From Maritalea sp049801075 (GTDB taxonomy: Bacteria > Pseudomonadota > Alphaproteobacteria > Rhizobiales > Devosiaceae): 64,000 bases of DNA. The stretch spans positions 1,178,001 to 1,242,000 of the forward strand of contig NZ_JBNAGG010000001.1 of assembly GCF_049801075.1 (NCBI RefSeq), read 5' to 3'. Shown here piece by piece: positions 16,539-26,118 of this stretch. The position numbers and the translations under genes were made by a program. Numbering within the stretch: position 1 is the stretch's first letter; every line of letters starts with the position of its first letter. Below the pieces are notes generated by a model. That model was given only the letters and a program-made list of their open reading frames with translations. It searched no databases and was not told the DNA's origin.

Positions 16539-18866
16539 ATGAATACGGTCAGCACTAGTCATCAAAAAGCACTTATGTGCACCGCATGTATTGGCGTTCT
16601 TCTTCTTACAGGTTGCGGGCCGGGGGCGAGCGGTGGTGGCGGCGCTTCTGGCGGCACGACATCCTCAAGCATCACAGCACCTTGGGCGCTCGGCAGTGGC
16701 GGCACTGAGGACAACGCAACCGCAACAACAATTGCAAACTCATCCGAGTTTCAAAATGTGGATGTGGACTTGGTTACACGCGCTGGTTCAAACCCCCATC
16801 CATACTTGCTGACGAAAACACACAATGCTCTTTCAACAGGAATTTCTGGCCATGGCCAGCTTGTTGCCATTGTGGATGATGGCTTTCTAACCACACACGA
16901 AGAGTTTGATGGCAAAATCATTCACGAATTTGGCGATGTATCCCCCGATGGAGGGTCAAACCATGGAACGCATGTCGCCTCAATTGCTACAGGCAATCAG
17001 GGGACGGGCGATGTTATGGGGGTCGCGCCACAAGCCGATTTGCATTTAACAGCGTACAGCCGAAGCACTATTGGCGACCTAGCTGATGCTACGGAAGATG
17101 CGGCATCAAAAGGTGCTGTTGTGCAAAACAACAGCTGGGGTTGGGACTACAGCATTACCGATGCGCAAGCCGCAATGTCCGGTGGCGCGACCGCAGCTGA
17201 GGCAATGCACAATGTTGTTGGCGGCGGTGCCACCAATTGGCAGGATTACATTGATGCATTTGACACGTTTCAAGCTGGCGGTGTGATCGTATTTGCGAAT
17301 GCCAATACTAATCTCGGCGATGTAGATGTTATTGCCGGACTCCCGCTACTCGCGCCGGAGCTGGCTGAAGCGTGGATCTCAGTTTCAGAAGCCGTCTTCT
17401 CAGTCGACGCCAATTATAACATTACCGGCGCTACGCTGATTTCTACACCTTGTGGCCAAGCAGCTGAGTTTTGCCTTGTGGGTGACGGCCAAACTTTGGG
17501 CGCTTCAGATAACGCAAATGATGCATATGAGGATGGCCTCGGCACATCCTATACAGCACCGCAGGTTTCAGGTGCAGTAGCCTTATTGGCTGAAGCTTTT
17601 CCAACCCTTCAGCCCGGTGAGTGGCGTGATCGGTTGTTGGCATCTGCGAACAACACATTCTTCTCCAGCGCCATTGATGGCACAACCGATTTCGGTGGCG
17701 GCGTGACCCATGGCTATTCCGATGTGTTTGGGCATGGCGTGATGAACATCTCCGCCGCGCTACAACCGATTGGTGAGGTGAGCGTGGTGCGTGGTGCAGA
17801 TTTGGCCAGCGGCACACGAGAAAGCCTAGGCAGCACAACAGTTACCACAAGCGCCGGTTTTGGCGACGGACTGGCCCGCATGTTGCGGGATCAGGAAATG
17901 GCTGTTTTTGATGCGCTCAATGGCGATTTTAAAATCCGGGGCGACTATTTTGTACAGCAAGATCAAAATAGCTATCGCTCTGCATCAATTGATCGTTTGC
18001 AGGACAAAGGCCAGGCGCGTACCTCGCTTTCCTTGGGCGACGAATCGAGCAATGTGAACAATGTGCTCTATTTCGGTGCGCAAGATGGCCTTGCTCAATT
18101 GCAAACTGACCTCGGATTGGCCAACAATCTAGCACCGAATGTTTCTGTGCTGTCATTTGCTGATACAGCGACAGCGATTTACCAAAGCCATGAGACGGCC
18201 TTTGGCCATTATGGCTTTTACGGCTTTAGCGCACAGCACAGCGAAAATGTGAATGGCTCGCTTTCTGGTGCGGGGGCCATCGCTCAGTTTAATCTGGGCA
18301 ACTCCTCGTTGCGTCTCGGCTTCAATCAAATGGTTGAAAGCGGCGCCTTCCTCGGCATGGTGGGGAATGACACATTTAACACGCCAACGCTTGCCAATGC
18401 CCAAAGCGCGAATTTGAGCTTTGATTCTGACTTGGCCCAAGGCTTTAGCGTTTTTGGCGGCGCTGAACTGGGGCGTGCTGTTGGTCAAGCCAGCGGCGAT
18501 GGCTTTGTGACAAACTTTGATGGCGCGAGCTTTTCTGGCTTCCATGTTGGCGTGGCCAAGGCCGACCTGCTGCAAAAGGGTGACCGGGTGACGCTTTCAC
18601 TGGCGCAACCTATTCGCGCCGATGCGGGCACTATCACCATGAATTTGCCTGTGGGTCGCGACAAGAACGGCAACATTATTTACGACCAAGTATCGGGCAA
18701 CCTCTCCCCATCTGGGCGCGAGATTGATATCGCGGCGAGCTACTTTATGCAGCCAGACGCGTTCAGCAGCCTCCAATTTGATGTGATGTATGCACTCGAT
18801 TCAGGTCATGTGGCGGGCGAGCGCTCTTATGGCGTTGGCGCGAGCTTCCAGCGAGATCTAAACTAG
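16539..18866 (+). CDS. Subtilisin-like (S8) serine protease lipoprotein
   Basis: A 775-residue exported protease. Residues 1-26 form a lipoprotein signal ending LLLTGC, so C26 should be lipidated, followed by a Gly/Ser linker. The S8 domain spans about 85-440: Asp in AIVDDGF (113/114), His in NHGTHVAS (142), Asn in NNSWG and Ser in GTSYTAPQ (337). The last 300 or so residues are Gly/Ala/Ser/Asn-rich alternating strands (HYGFYGFSAQ, SLRLGFNQM, YGVGASFQ), like an outer-membrane beta domain, although the end is not the usual aromatic residue. The ATG at 16539 is used, not the earlier in-frame ATG, because it gives a proper signal peptide. A terminator follows. Confidence 0.82.
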   Translation: MNTVSTSHQKALMCTACIGVLLLTGCGPGASGGGGASGGTTSSSITAPWALGSGGTEDNATATTIANSSEFQNVDVDLVTRAGSNPHPYLLTKTHNALSTGISGHGQLVAIVDDGFLTTHEEFDGKIIHEFGDVSPDGGSNHGTHVASIATGNQGTGDVMGVAPQADLHLTAYSRSTIGDLADATEDAASKGAVVQNNSWGWDYSITDAQAAMSGGATAAEAMHNVVGGGATNWQDYIDAFDTFQAGGVIVFANANTNLGDVDVIAGLPLLAPELAEAWISVSEAVFSVDANYNITGATLISTPCGQAAEFCLVGDGQTLGASDNANDAYEDGLGTSYTAPQVSGAVALLAEAFPTLQPGEWRDRLLASANNTFFSSAIDGTTDFGGGVTHGYSDVFGHGVMNISAALQPIGEVSVVRGADLASGTRESLGSTTVTTSAGFGDGLARMLRDQEMAVFDALNGDFKIRGDYFVQQDQNSYRSASIDRLQDKGQARTSLSLGDESSNVNNVLYFGAQDGLAQLQTDLGLANNLAPNVSVLSFADTATAIYQSHETAFGHYGFYGFSAQHSENVNGSLSGAGAIAQFNLGNSSLRLGFNQMVESGAFLGMVGNDTFNTPTLANAQSANLSFDSDLAQGFSVFGGAELGRAVGQASGDGFVTNFDGASFSGFHVGVAKADLLQKGDRVTLSLAQPIRADAGTITMNLPVGRDKNGNIIYDQVSGNLSPSGREIDIAASYFMQPDAFSSLQFDVMYALDSGHVAGERSYGVGASFQRDLN

Positions 18867-18889
18867 GTCAAATTGAAATTGATTTTATA

Positions 18890-18917
18890 AAGGGGTCGGC
18901 AACGACCCCTTTTTTGT
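18890..18917 (+). terminator. Rho-independent terminator after the S8 protease gene
   Basis: AAGGGGTCG and CGACCCCTT form a 9-bp stem around GCAA, followed by a T-run on the plus strand, 23 nt after the stop codon. The kinase gene converges from the other side and ends at 18926. Confidence 0.9.
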
Positions 18918-18925
18918 TTGCAGGT

Positions 18926-19840
18926 CTAATCGACAAACACGCCATAAATCCGCGGCGATGTGGTCACCGCGATTGAGGCCACGGTTAGCCCAGATTCGAG
19001 CGCCATTTGCAGGCCCTCACCTGCCATATAGGACGAAATGAATGCGGCATTGAAAATATCCGAATATCCAACGGGATCACTGCTTTCAAATTCATCGATT
19101 GAAGCCGTGACCATTTGGCCTTGGTAAAAGCCATCTGCGCGCGTGCGTCCACGCTGCACCACCAACACTTGGTGATCTGCCAGCGTTTTCACCAGCGCCT
19201 TTTCGGCTTCTTCCACATCGTCTTCTTCCATCACGGCGCAAAGCTCATGCTCACGCATCAAGATACAATCAGTTGCGCGCACCCAGCTTAAGAACACGGC
19301 GCGCGTATCCTCTGTCCACCCTTCAAAAGGCCGATCGTGGCTGAGCGCAGTGGTCCACCCCATGGTGGATAGCATCATCAAAAGCTGAGACAGCCCGGCG
19401 GTGACAGATGGCATCAAATGTGCGCCCGTCACCAGTGCAAATGAAGATTTTGATGTGGCCGGGGGAATCGCATCGATCATTGTATCGAGCGTTACGTCCT
19501 GCAAATGCCCCTTGGAGTTGAACACAACAACATTACCGCAATCATGCAGCATATTCACCGATACAGTGGTTGCGGTGGGAATGGTTGTCCATGACGTGGT
19601 GCCTGGCTGAAACTCGCCTTGCAGCCAAGTGCCAAGATTGTCTGAGCCAACAGTCGCAATCAGCCGATGGTCAACACTCAAGCCAGACAAAGCAAGTGCT
19701 GTAGTGCCCGCTGCACCGCCCGCGCGAAAATCGGAAGATGACATTGTCATCTCAGTACCAAAATCCGGCCAATGACCTAAGTCACCCATCACCAGTTCGA
19801 TATTCACGTTCCCAAGAATAAGCAATGGGGGTGAAGCCAT
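18926..19840 (-). CDS. PfkB-family carbohydrate kinase, divergent
   Basis: A 304-residue ribokinase-fold protein. The N-terminal part has LILGNVNIELVMGD and the glycine motif RAGGAAGTTALALSGL. The usual C-terminal DTxGAGD motif is altered to DPVGYSDIF: the Asp base is retained but two anion-hole residues are changed. It may be a weak or unusual sugar kinase, or a non-catalytic binder. It is a single gene convergent with the S8 protease. Substrate unknown. Confidence 0.72.
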   Translation of the reverse strand: MASPPLLILGNVNIELVMGDLGHWPDFGTEMTMSSSDFRAGGAAGTTALALSGLSVDHRLIATVGSDNLGTWLQGEFQPGTTSWTTIPTATTVSVNMLHDCGNVVVFNSKGHLQDVTLDTMIDAIPPATSKSSFALVTGAHLMPSVTAGLSQLLMMLSTMGWTTALSHDRPFEGWTEDTRAVFLSWVRATDCILMREHELCAVMEEDDVEEAEKALVKTLADHQVLVVQRGRTRADGFYQGQMVTASIDEFESSDPVGYSDIFNAAFISSYMAGEGLQMALESGLTVASIAVTTSPRIYGVFVD

Positions 19841-20174
19841 ATGGTCGATTTCCCTCGTTTAACTTTTCGCACACTAATCAGAATCTGCGTTTAATCAAAT
19901 ATGAAAGTGTTACAATACTGAAAATTTAATTCAGATTTGGCGCAATTGTCTTCTAAATCAGTGATAAACTTGTCCCCAGAATGATATTCGCGGGGCAAGG
20001 GCTGAATTTCAACGAATATAGCACCAAATCGCCATCGAAAAAGTTTTTGTAACATAAAAAAATCTTTACTCACGCCGCCAATCTTGTATCCTCACGCGAT
20101 CTAGTAAGGTTGCGACAGAAGCGTCTAGGGGACAATGACGCCTTGTCTAAGACAACCATCCAGTGGGGCGCTTA
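19841..20174. other. Intergenic region between divergent kinase and opp operon
   Basis: A 334-bp AT-rich gap that must hold the promoters of the leftward kinase gene and the rightward opp operon. No convincing coding frame, palindrome or consensus promoter was found by eye. Confidence 0.5.
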
Positions 20175-21104
20175 ATGCTACAATATCTTATCAAACGCAT
20201 TTTGATGATGATCTTAACTTTGTTTTTGATCATCACGCTGACATTTTTCCTTATGCACGCCATTCCCGGCGGGCCATTCACGTCAGAAAAAATGTTGGCA
20301 CCAGAAATCAAAGCGGCGTTGAATGCTAAATATGGCTTGGACCAGCCAATCTGGCAGCAATATCTGAATTATCTCAAAGGCATCCTGACCTTCGATTTGG
20401 GACCATCCTTCAAATATCCCGGCGTGCGGGTGAACGATTTGATCCGCGAAGGTTTGCCTGTCACCGCACAGACTGGCTTTTTGGCCATGTTGTGCGTTGT
20501 GGCTTTGGGCATTCCTTTGGGCATTGTCGCAGCGCTCAACCAAAACAAATGGCAAGACACAACCATTATGGCGATTGCCACAATGGGCGTAGCCATCCCG
20601 TCTTATGTTTTGGCAACCATCGCGCTTTATCTGTTTGCCTTGCAATGGCAATTGGTGCCGACCTTCGGGCTGGATAGTTGGCAGGGCTATATTTTGCCAG
20701 TGGCGGCCCTATCGGGGTTTTGGCTTTCCTTTATTGCGCGTTTGTCGCGCTCTTCACTTTTGGAAGTGTTGGGCCAAGACTATATGGTCACTGCGCGCGC
20801 CAAGGGCCTGCACCCTCAAACCATTTTGTTCAAGCACGGTATGCGCAATGCGCTGATCCCCATTGTGACCGTGTTGGGCCCTGTTGTGGCCAACTTGCTC
20901 ACAGGCTCTTTTGTGATTGAACAGATTTTTGCCCTGCCGGGCATTGGACGCCACTTTGTGTTGTCCATTTCCAACCGAGACTACACCACCATTATGGGCA
21001 TTACGATTTTCTATGCGGCGTTTTTGATGCTGATGATTCTGATTGTTGACCTTTTGTACATGGTGCTCGATCCACGCATTAAGCTTGGGGAGAAAGCACA
21101 ATGA
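20175..21104 (+). CDS. oppB: Oligopeptide ABC transporter permease OppB
   Basis: A 309-residue inner-membrane permease. It starts with the family-typical MLQYLIKRILMMI helix and has IPGGPFTSEK and the C-terminal permease domain with the EAA-like VTARAKGLHPQTILFKHGMRNALIP loop. The ATG at 20175 is preferred over an in-frame GTG 12 nt earlier because it yields the normal N-terminus. First gene of oppBCDF-oppA; overlaps oppC by 4 nt (ATGA). Confidence 0.93.
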   Translation: MLQYLIKRILMMILTLFLIITLTFFLMHAIPGGPFTSEKMLAPEIKAALNAKYGLDQPIWQQYLNYLKGILTFDLGPSFKYPGVRVNDLIREGLPVTAQTGFLAMLCVVALGIPLGIVAALNQNKWQDTTIMAIATMGVAIPSYVLATIALYLFALQWQLVPTFGLDSWQGYILPVAALSGFWLSFIARLSRSSLLEVLGQDYMVTARAKGLHPQTILFKHGMRNALIPIVTVLGPVVANLLTGSFVIEQIFALPGIGRHFVLSISNRDYTTIMGITIFYAAFLMLMILIVDLLYMVLDPRIKLGEKAQ

Positions 21105-22288
21105 CCGAGCAAAATATGACAATCTCAAAGGAAAAATGGGCGCCAGTTGATCAGGGCGGCCAAGATGCGGAATTTATCGCGGCGCCAAGCTTGACCTATT
21201 GGCAGGATGTGCGCCAACGCATGTGGCGCAACCGCCCTGCGATGGCCAGCCTTGCCTTTATCATCTTTTTGATTTTGGCCGCCATTTTTGGCCCGATGCT
21301 CACCCATCACACCTATTATGATCAGGATTTGAAGCTTTCAAATATTCCGCCGGTCTTTGAAGTGTATAAGGCAGAGCCGACAGATGGGCCCGCGCAATAT
21401 GTGTTTCTCAATAGCGGCAACTTCAAACTGTATGAAGTGGCGGAGAATGGCGAAATTCTAGGCCTTGTGCGCGCCAAGCGCAAAGACTTGATGAAAAAGC
21501 AGCACATCTATGTGTTTGATGATGCGGAAGTGCGCGTAGATTATAGCTCATTGCCTGCGACCCTGGTGGATGGGGACGGCAATGCGGTTGAATCTATTGG
21601 CTATCGTTGGAACCAGACCAACTGGTTCGGTACGGATAGTTTGGGCCGCGATGTGCTAGTGCGCCAGCTTTATGGCGCGCGCATCTCGCTCACCGTTGCG
21701 TTTGTTGCGGCCATGGTAAACTTCTTTATCGGCGTTTTCTATGGCGGCATTGCCGGCTATTTCGGTGGCAATGTAGACAATGTGATGATGCGGATTGTCG
21801 AAATTATCGCGACCATCCCACTCACCCTGTATGTGATTTTGATGATGGTGGTTTTCCAATCCGGTTTTCTTTCGATCATCATCGCCATTGGCTCGGTGTT
21901 CTGGGTGGATATGGCGCGGATTGTGCGCGGACAAATGCTTTCGCTGAAAAATCAAGATTATGTGGCGGCGGCCAAAACCATGGGCGCCAGCACCAAGCGG
22001 ATTTTGACACGCCATTTGTTGCCCAACACGATGGGACCGATTTTGGTGACCCTGACGCTGTTGATCCCAAGCGCGATTTTTATTGAAAGCTTTATGAGCT
22101 TTATCGGCTTGGGCGTGAGCGTGCCGATGGCCAGCTGGGGCACCTTGACCGCTGAAGCGGTGGAAACCCTGCGCGCCTATCCGCACCAATTGTTTTTCCC
22201 TGCAGCTGCAATTTCATTGACCATGTTTGCGTTTAACTTTTTGGGCGATGGATTGCGGGATGCACTTGATCCGAGGTTGCGCAAATGA
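21101..22288 (+). CDS. oppC: Oligopeptide ABC transporter permease OppC
   Basis: A 395-residue permease. An N-terminal cytoplasmic segment leads to the first helix (ASLAFIIFLILAAIFGP). A periplasmic stretch of about 110 residues (roughly 68-175) follows before FGTDSLGRDVL, longer than in the E. coli protein. Then come five helices with the docking loop AAAKTMGASTKRILTRHLLPN. ATGA overlaps at both ends couple it to oppB and oppD. The long periplasmic insert could contact the binding protein. Confidence 0.93.
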   Translation: MTEQNMTISKEKWAPVDQGGQDAEFIAAPSLTYWQDVRQRMWRNRPAMASLAFIIFLILAAIFGPMLTHHTYYDQDLKLSNIPPVFEVYKAEPTDGPAQYVFLNSGNFKLYEVAENGEILGLVRAKRKDLMKKQHIYVFDDAEVRVDYSSLPATLVDGDGNAVESIGYRWNQTNWFGTDSLGRDVLVRQLYGARISLTVAFVAAMVNFFIGVFYGGIAGYFGGNVDNVMMRIVEIIATIPLTLYVILMMVVFQSGFLSIIIAIGSVFWVDMARIVRGQMLSLKNQDYVAAAKTMGASTKRILTRHLLPNTMGPILVTLTLLIPSAIFIESFMSFIGLGVSVPMASWGTLTAEAVETLRAYPHQLFFPAAAISLTMFAFNFLGDGLRDALDPRLRK

Positions 22289-23325
22289 GTTCAGCACCTT
22301 TATTGAAAGTCGATAATCTCACCACCCATTTCCACACCTCGCGTGGTGATGTGCAGGCGGTGCGCGGCGTTAGCTTTGACGTGAAGCCTGGCGAGATTTT
22401 GGGCATTGTGGGCGAAAGTGGCTCTGGCAAATCCATCACCTGTCTCTCCATTTTAGGCCTTCTAAAGGCCAATGGCGAAGTGGTGGATGGGTCCGCAGAT
22501 TTTGAGGGCAAATTGCTCACCGGTCTGTCCGATAAAGATTTGCGTGCCATCCGCGGTGATGACATTGCGATGATTTTCCAAGACCCGATGACCAGTTTGA
22601 ACCCGACCCTGACGGTGGGCGAGCAGTTGATCGAAACCATCGTGGCACACAAGCCTGTTTCACGCAGCGAAGCCCGCAAGCGGGCGCTTGAGCTGTTTGA
22701 ATTGGTGAAAATTCCAAGTGCTGCAAGCCGTTTGGACAATTATCCGCACGAATTTTCTGGCGGCATGCGCCAGCGGGTGATGATCGCCATGGCCCTCACC
22801 TGCGACCCAAAATTGCTGATCGCGGACGAACCAACCACCGCGCTTGATGTGACCATTCAACGCCAGATTTTGCTGTTGCTGAAAGACCTTCAGGAAAAGC
22901 TGGGCATGGCCATCATTTTGATCACCCATGATTTGGGCGTGATCGCCGAAGTGGCTGACCGGATTTTGGTCATGTATGGCGGCATGGTGATGGAGACAGG
23001 CGACGTTTATGACGTGTTTGAAGCTCCCCAGCACCCTTATACGACGGGCCTGTTGGACTCGATCCCTGATGTGCGCAGCCACACCAAAGAGCGGCTAACA
23101 CCGATCCCCGGTTCGCCGCCAGATATGTTGCGGCCGCCTGAGGGGTGCCCGTTCGCGCCGCGCTGTCCGCACGCGATACAGCAATGTTTGGAGGCGATGC
23201 CCCCGTTGTTTGAGCGTCCGAATGCGAAACCTACGGTGCACGAAGCGCGCTGCTGGCTGCACCATGAAGAGGCACCAAAGGCCTTGCAATCCATTTTCGA
23301 CGCGCCGGAGGTCACCAATGGATAA
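22285..23325 (+). CDS. oppD: Oligopeptide ABC transporter ATPase OppD
   Basis: A 346-residue ATPase with Walker A GESGSGKS, signature FSGGMRQRVMIAMAL, Walker B LLIADEPTTALD and switch THDLG. The C-terminal OppD/F domain has a PGSPPDMLRPPEGCPFAPRC-type Cys-rich motif that can hold an iron-sulfur cluster. Its ATG overlaps the oppC stop; its stop lies 8 nt inside oppF. Confidence 0.94.
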   Translation: MSSAPLLKVDNLTTHFHTSRGDVQAVRGVSFDVKPGEILGIVGESGSGKSITCLSILGLLKANGEVVDGSADFEGKLLTGLSDKDLRAIRGDDIAMIFQDPMTSLNPTLTVGEQLIETIVAHKPVSRSEARKRALELFELVKIPSAASRLDNYPHEFSGGMRQRVMIAMALTCDPKLLIADEPTTALDVTIQRQILLLLKDLQEKLGMAIILITHDLGVIAEVADRILVMYGGMVMETGDVYDVFEAPQHPYTTGLLDSIPDVRSHTKERLTPIPGSPPDMLRPPEGCPFAPRCPHAIQQCLEAMPPLFERPNAKPTVHEARCWLHHEEAPKALQSIFDAPEVTNG

Positions 23326-24316
23326 TCAGAAACATATGCGTGACGATGAAATTTTGATGCGCGTGCGCGACCTGAAAAAGCACTTTCAAGTTTCTGCTGG
23401 CTTTTTTGGTCAGAACCCAAAGTTTCTCAAGGCCGTTGACGGTGTTGATCTCGACATTCGTCGCGGCGAAACGCTGGGCCTTGTGGGCGAAAGCGGGTGC
23501 GGCAAAAGCACCCTCGCCCGTACGCTGATCCGGCTTTATAGCCCAACCGATGGCGTTATCGAGTTTAACGGCGCGGATTTGGCCAAGCTCAAAGAGAAGG
23601 ATTTGGCCCCGCACCGTCGCGACATACAAATGATCTTCCAAGATCCTTATGCGTCGCTGAATGGCCGCATGAATGTGCGCGACTTAATTGCAGAACCTTT
23701 GGAAATTGCGGGCATCGGCAATGATGAAAGCCGCACGGCACGGGTGCATGAATTGCTTGAAGTGGTGGGATTGAACAAAGACCATGCCAACCGCTTCCCG
23801 CACGAATTTTCTGGCGGTCAACGCCAGCGGATCGGCATTGCCCGTGCCATTGCGCTCAACCCACAGCTTGTGATTTGCGATGAAGCGATTTCAGCGCTAG
23901 ATGTGTCTATTCAAGCGCAAGTGGTGAACATGCTTGAGGATCTGCAAAAAGAGCTGGGCCTCACCTATTTGTTCATCACCCATGACCTTTCCATGGTGAA
24001 GCACATTTCTGATCGAATTGGTGTAATGTATTTGGGCAAATTGGTTGAAATTGCGCCCAACAATGCGCTTTATGACGATCCGAAACACCCTTATACCCGA
24101 GCGCTTCTGGCTTCCATTCCCATTGCGGACCCCGTGGAGGCGCGCAAGGACAATCAGGACCAAATGCAGGGCGAAATCCCAAGCCCGATCGACATGCCTT
24201 CGGGCTGTCGGTTCCGCAGCCGTTGCCCGCTGGCAACGGATTTGTGCGCGGCAGAAGAGCCTGAGTTAAAAGAATTGGCTGACAACCACAAAGTTGCCTG
24301 CCATTACGCCGAATAA
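23318..24316 (+). CDS. oppF: Oligopeptide ABC transporter ATPase OppF
   Basis: A 332-residue ATPase with Walker A GESGCGKST, signature FSGGQRQRIGIARAI, Walker B VICDEAISALD and THDLSMVKH. The C-terminal SGCRFRSRCPLA Cys motif matches OppF. The frame is open further upstream within oppD, but the ATG at 23318 gives the normal N-terminus and an 8-nt overlap with oppD. It pairs with OppD to power the transporter. Confidence 0.94.
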   Translation: MDNQKHMRDDEILMRVRDLKKHFQVSAGFFGQNPKFLKAVDGVDLDIRRGETLGLVGESGCGKSTLARTLIRLYSPTDGVIEFNGADLAKLKEKDLAPHRRDIQMIFQDPYASLNGRMNVRDLIAEPLEIAGIGNDESRTARVHELLEVVGLNKDHANRFPHEFSGGQRQRIGIARAIALNPQLVICDEAISALDVSIQAQVVNMLEDLQKELGLTYLFITHDLSMVKHISDRIGVMYLGKLVEIAPNNALYDDPKHPYTRALLASIPIADPVEARKDNQDQMQGEIPSPIDMPSGCRFRSRCPLATDLCAAEEPELKELADNHKVACHYAE

Positions 24317-24393
24317 TCGGCACATTAAACCAAGGGCCAACTCAAAATGGCCCGAATGATAACAATGGGGATTTTCCCCAATGGAGGAGTGAG

Positions 24394-25974
24394 ATGTTAA
24401 AAAAACTGATCCCTCTCATTGCAGCAACTTCATTGGCACTTGGTGGTGCAGCATATGCTGAATCTTCACTTGTCTATGTGGTCAACAATGAGTCTGACAC
24501 GTTCGATCCAGGCACCACAAACGAAACATTTGCGGCGCCAATCATTGGCAACACATTTGAAGGCTTGGTGAAGTTTGCACCAGACGGCGCAATTGTGCCG
24601 GCCTTGGCTGAAAGCTGGGAAATCTCAGAAGATGGCCTGACATACACTTTCAAATTGCGTGAAGATGCAAAATGGTCAGACGGCAAGCCTGTAACCGCTG
24701 ATGACTTCATTTATGCATGGACACGGGTTTTGACCCCTGCCAGCGGCGCGAAAAACTCTGCCCTTCTTTATCACATTGAAGGCGCACAAGAGTTTTATGA
24801 AGGTGCAGAAGCCAAGCCAAACATGAAGGCTGTTGACGAGCACACCGTTGAGTTCACTTTGAAGCAGCGCGTGCCTTATATGTTGCAGCTTGTGGCCTAC
24901 TCAACATATTTCCCTGTTCGTCAGGATGTTGTGGAAGCTGACCCTGAAGGTTGGACACGTAGCCCAGACACATATATCGGCACCGGCCCATTCCGCGTGA
25001 CTGAAATGAACTTGGGTGAAGGCTTTGTTTTCGAGAAAAATCCAAACTATTACGGTGCGGAAAATGTTAAACTCGACAAGCTGACCTTCCGTTTGATCCC
25101 ACAGCAATCAACTGCTTTGGCTGCGATGGAAGCTGGCGATGTTGACGGCATCGAATCCGTACCAGCATCAGAAGTGCCTCGTTTGTCTGTTGAAAGCGAT
25201 GCTTTCCTTGTGATCCCATCTTTGGGCACCACATACGCATTCTTCAACCCAGCGGCGAGCCCAATTGATGACGTGAAGGTGCGTAAAGCGCTTTCAATGG
25301 CCATCGATCGTCAAGAAATTGTTGAGTTCGTTTTGCAATCTGCTGACGTTCCAGCAACCGGCTTGGTGCCTTATGGCATGAACATTGCGGGCGAAGATTT
25401 CCGCGATGTAGCTGAAGATTATGGCTTGGGCGAAACAGCGAAAGTTGAAGAAGCTCAGAAGTTGTTGGCTGAAGCTGGCTATCCGAATGGCGAAGGTTTC
25501 CCTGAAACTGTGTTCATGACCTACTCTTCTCCTCCAATTCAAAAACTGCTCGAAGCTATTCAGCAAATGTGGAAAGAGAACCTCAACATCGACGTACAAA
25601 TCGATGTGAGCGAGTGGAAAGTTTATTACCCAGAAGTGCAAAAGGTTGAGTACCAGATTGCGCAAATGGGTTGGGGCGCTGACTATCCGCACCCAATGAC
25701 TTTCTTGGACAATTTTGTTTCAACAAGCCCGAACAACTTGGCCAAGTGGGCCAACGACAGCTATGACGCTGAAATCGTTGCTGCAAAAGCGGCTGTTGAT
25801 CAGGCTGAATCATTGCAACATATGGCGAATGCGGAAGCGATCATGATGAATGATCACGTGATTTTGCCAATGTATCACCGCAATCTCTATATGATGATGG
25901 GCACACATGTGAACGGCTTCTGGCGTTCAACATTGGGTGTACCTTATTTTGCTGATGTAACAATCGCAGAATAA
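24394..25974 (+). CDS. oppA: Oligopeptide-binding protein OppA
   Basis: Periplasmic family-5 binding protein of 526 residues with a Sec signal peptide (MLKKLIPLIAATSLALGGAAYA). It has the family signature ALAESWEISEDGLTYTFKLR and the YIGTGPFRV and MGWGADYPHP segments. A strong GGAGGAG lies just upstream of the ATG. It is last in the opp cluster, 77 nt after oppF, and is followed by a terminator. The ligand is a short peptide; murein peptides are possible given the neighbouring amino-sugar genes. Confidence 0.93.
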   Translation: MLKKLIPLIAATSLALGGAAYAESSLVYVVNNESDTFDPGTTNETFAAPIIGNTFEGLVKFAPDGAIVPALAESWEISEDGLTYTFKLREDAKWSDGKPVTADDFIYAWTRVLTPASGAKNSALLYHIEGAQEFYEGAEAKPNMKAVDEHTVEFTLKQRVPYMLQLVAYSTYFPVRQDVVEADPEGWTRSPDTYIGTGPFRVTEMNLGEGFVFEKNPNYYGAENVKLDKLTFRLIPQQSTALAAMEAGDVDGIESVPASEVPRLSVESDAFLVIPSLGTTYAFFNPAASPIDDVKVRKALSMAIDRQEIVEFVLQSADVPATGLVPYGMNIAGEDFRDVAEDYGLGETAKVEEAQKLLAEAGYPNGEGFPETVFMTYSSPPIQKLLEAIQQMWKENLNIDVQIDVSEWKVYYPEVQKVEYQIAQMGWGADYPHPMTFLDNFVSTSPNNLAKWANDSYDAEIVAAKAAVDQAESLQHMANAEAIMMNDHVILPMYHRNLYMMMGTHVNGFWRSTLGVPYFADVTIAE

Positions 25975-26000
25975 GTCATCTTCATTGATGCTTATTACAG

Positions 26001-26030
26001 AAGGCGGGGCGCTTAGCGCTCCGCCTTTTT
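26001..26030 (+). terminator. Rho-independent terminator of the opp operon
   Basis: A 12-bp stem (AAGGCGGGGCGC with GCGCTCCGCCTT, one G-U pair) ends in a T-run, 26 nt after the oppA stop. Confidence 0.92.
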
Positions 26031-26062
26031 GCATTTGGAGGTGCAATTATGCCGTTCATTTC

Positions 26063-26080
26063 TTTGATGCTAGCATCAAA
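26063..26080. promoter_or_regulatory. Perfect 18-bp palindrome before the glycosylation operon
   Basis: TTTGATGCTAGCATCAAA is fully self-complementary and lies 38 bp upstream of the ATG of the TPR glycosyltransferase gene, after the opp terminator. Its position fits an operator for the nine-gene operon. The cognate regulator is not identified. Confidence 0.5.
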
Positions 26081-26118
26081 AGTGAATTGATTCTTTTTGG
26101 AATAAGAGGCCTCTAGCC

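Noticed and set aside
19891..20073. 60-codon leftward frame between the kinase and opp genes
   Set aside because: AT-rich, no ribosome-binding site and no recognisable protein features; treated as intergenic.
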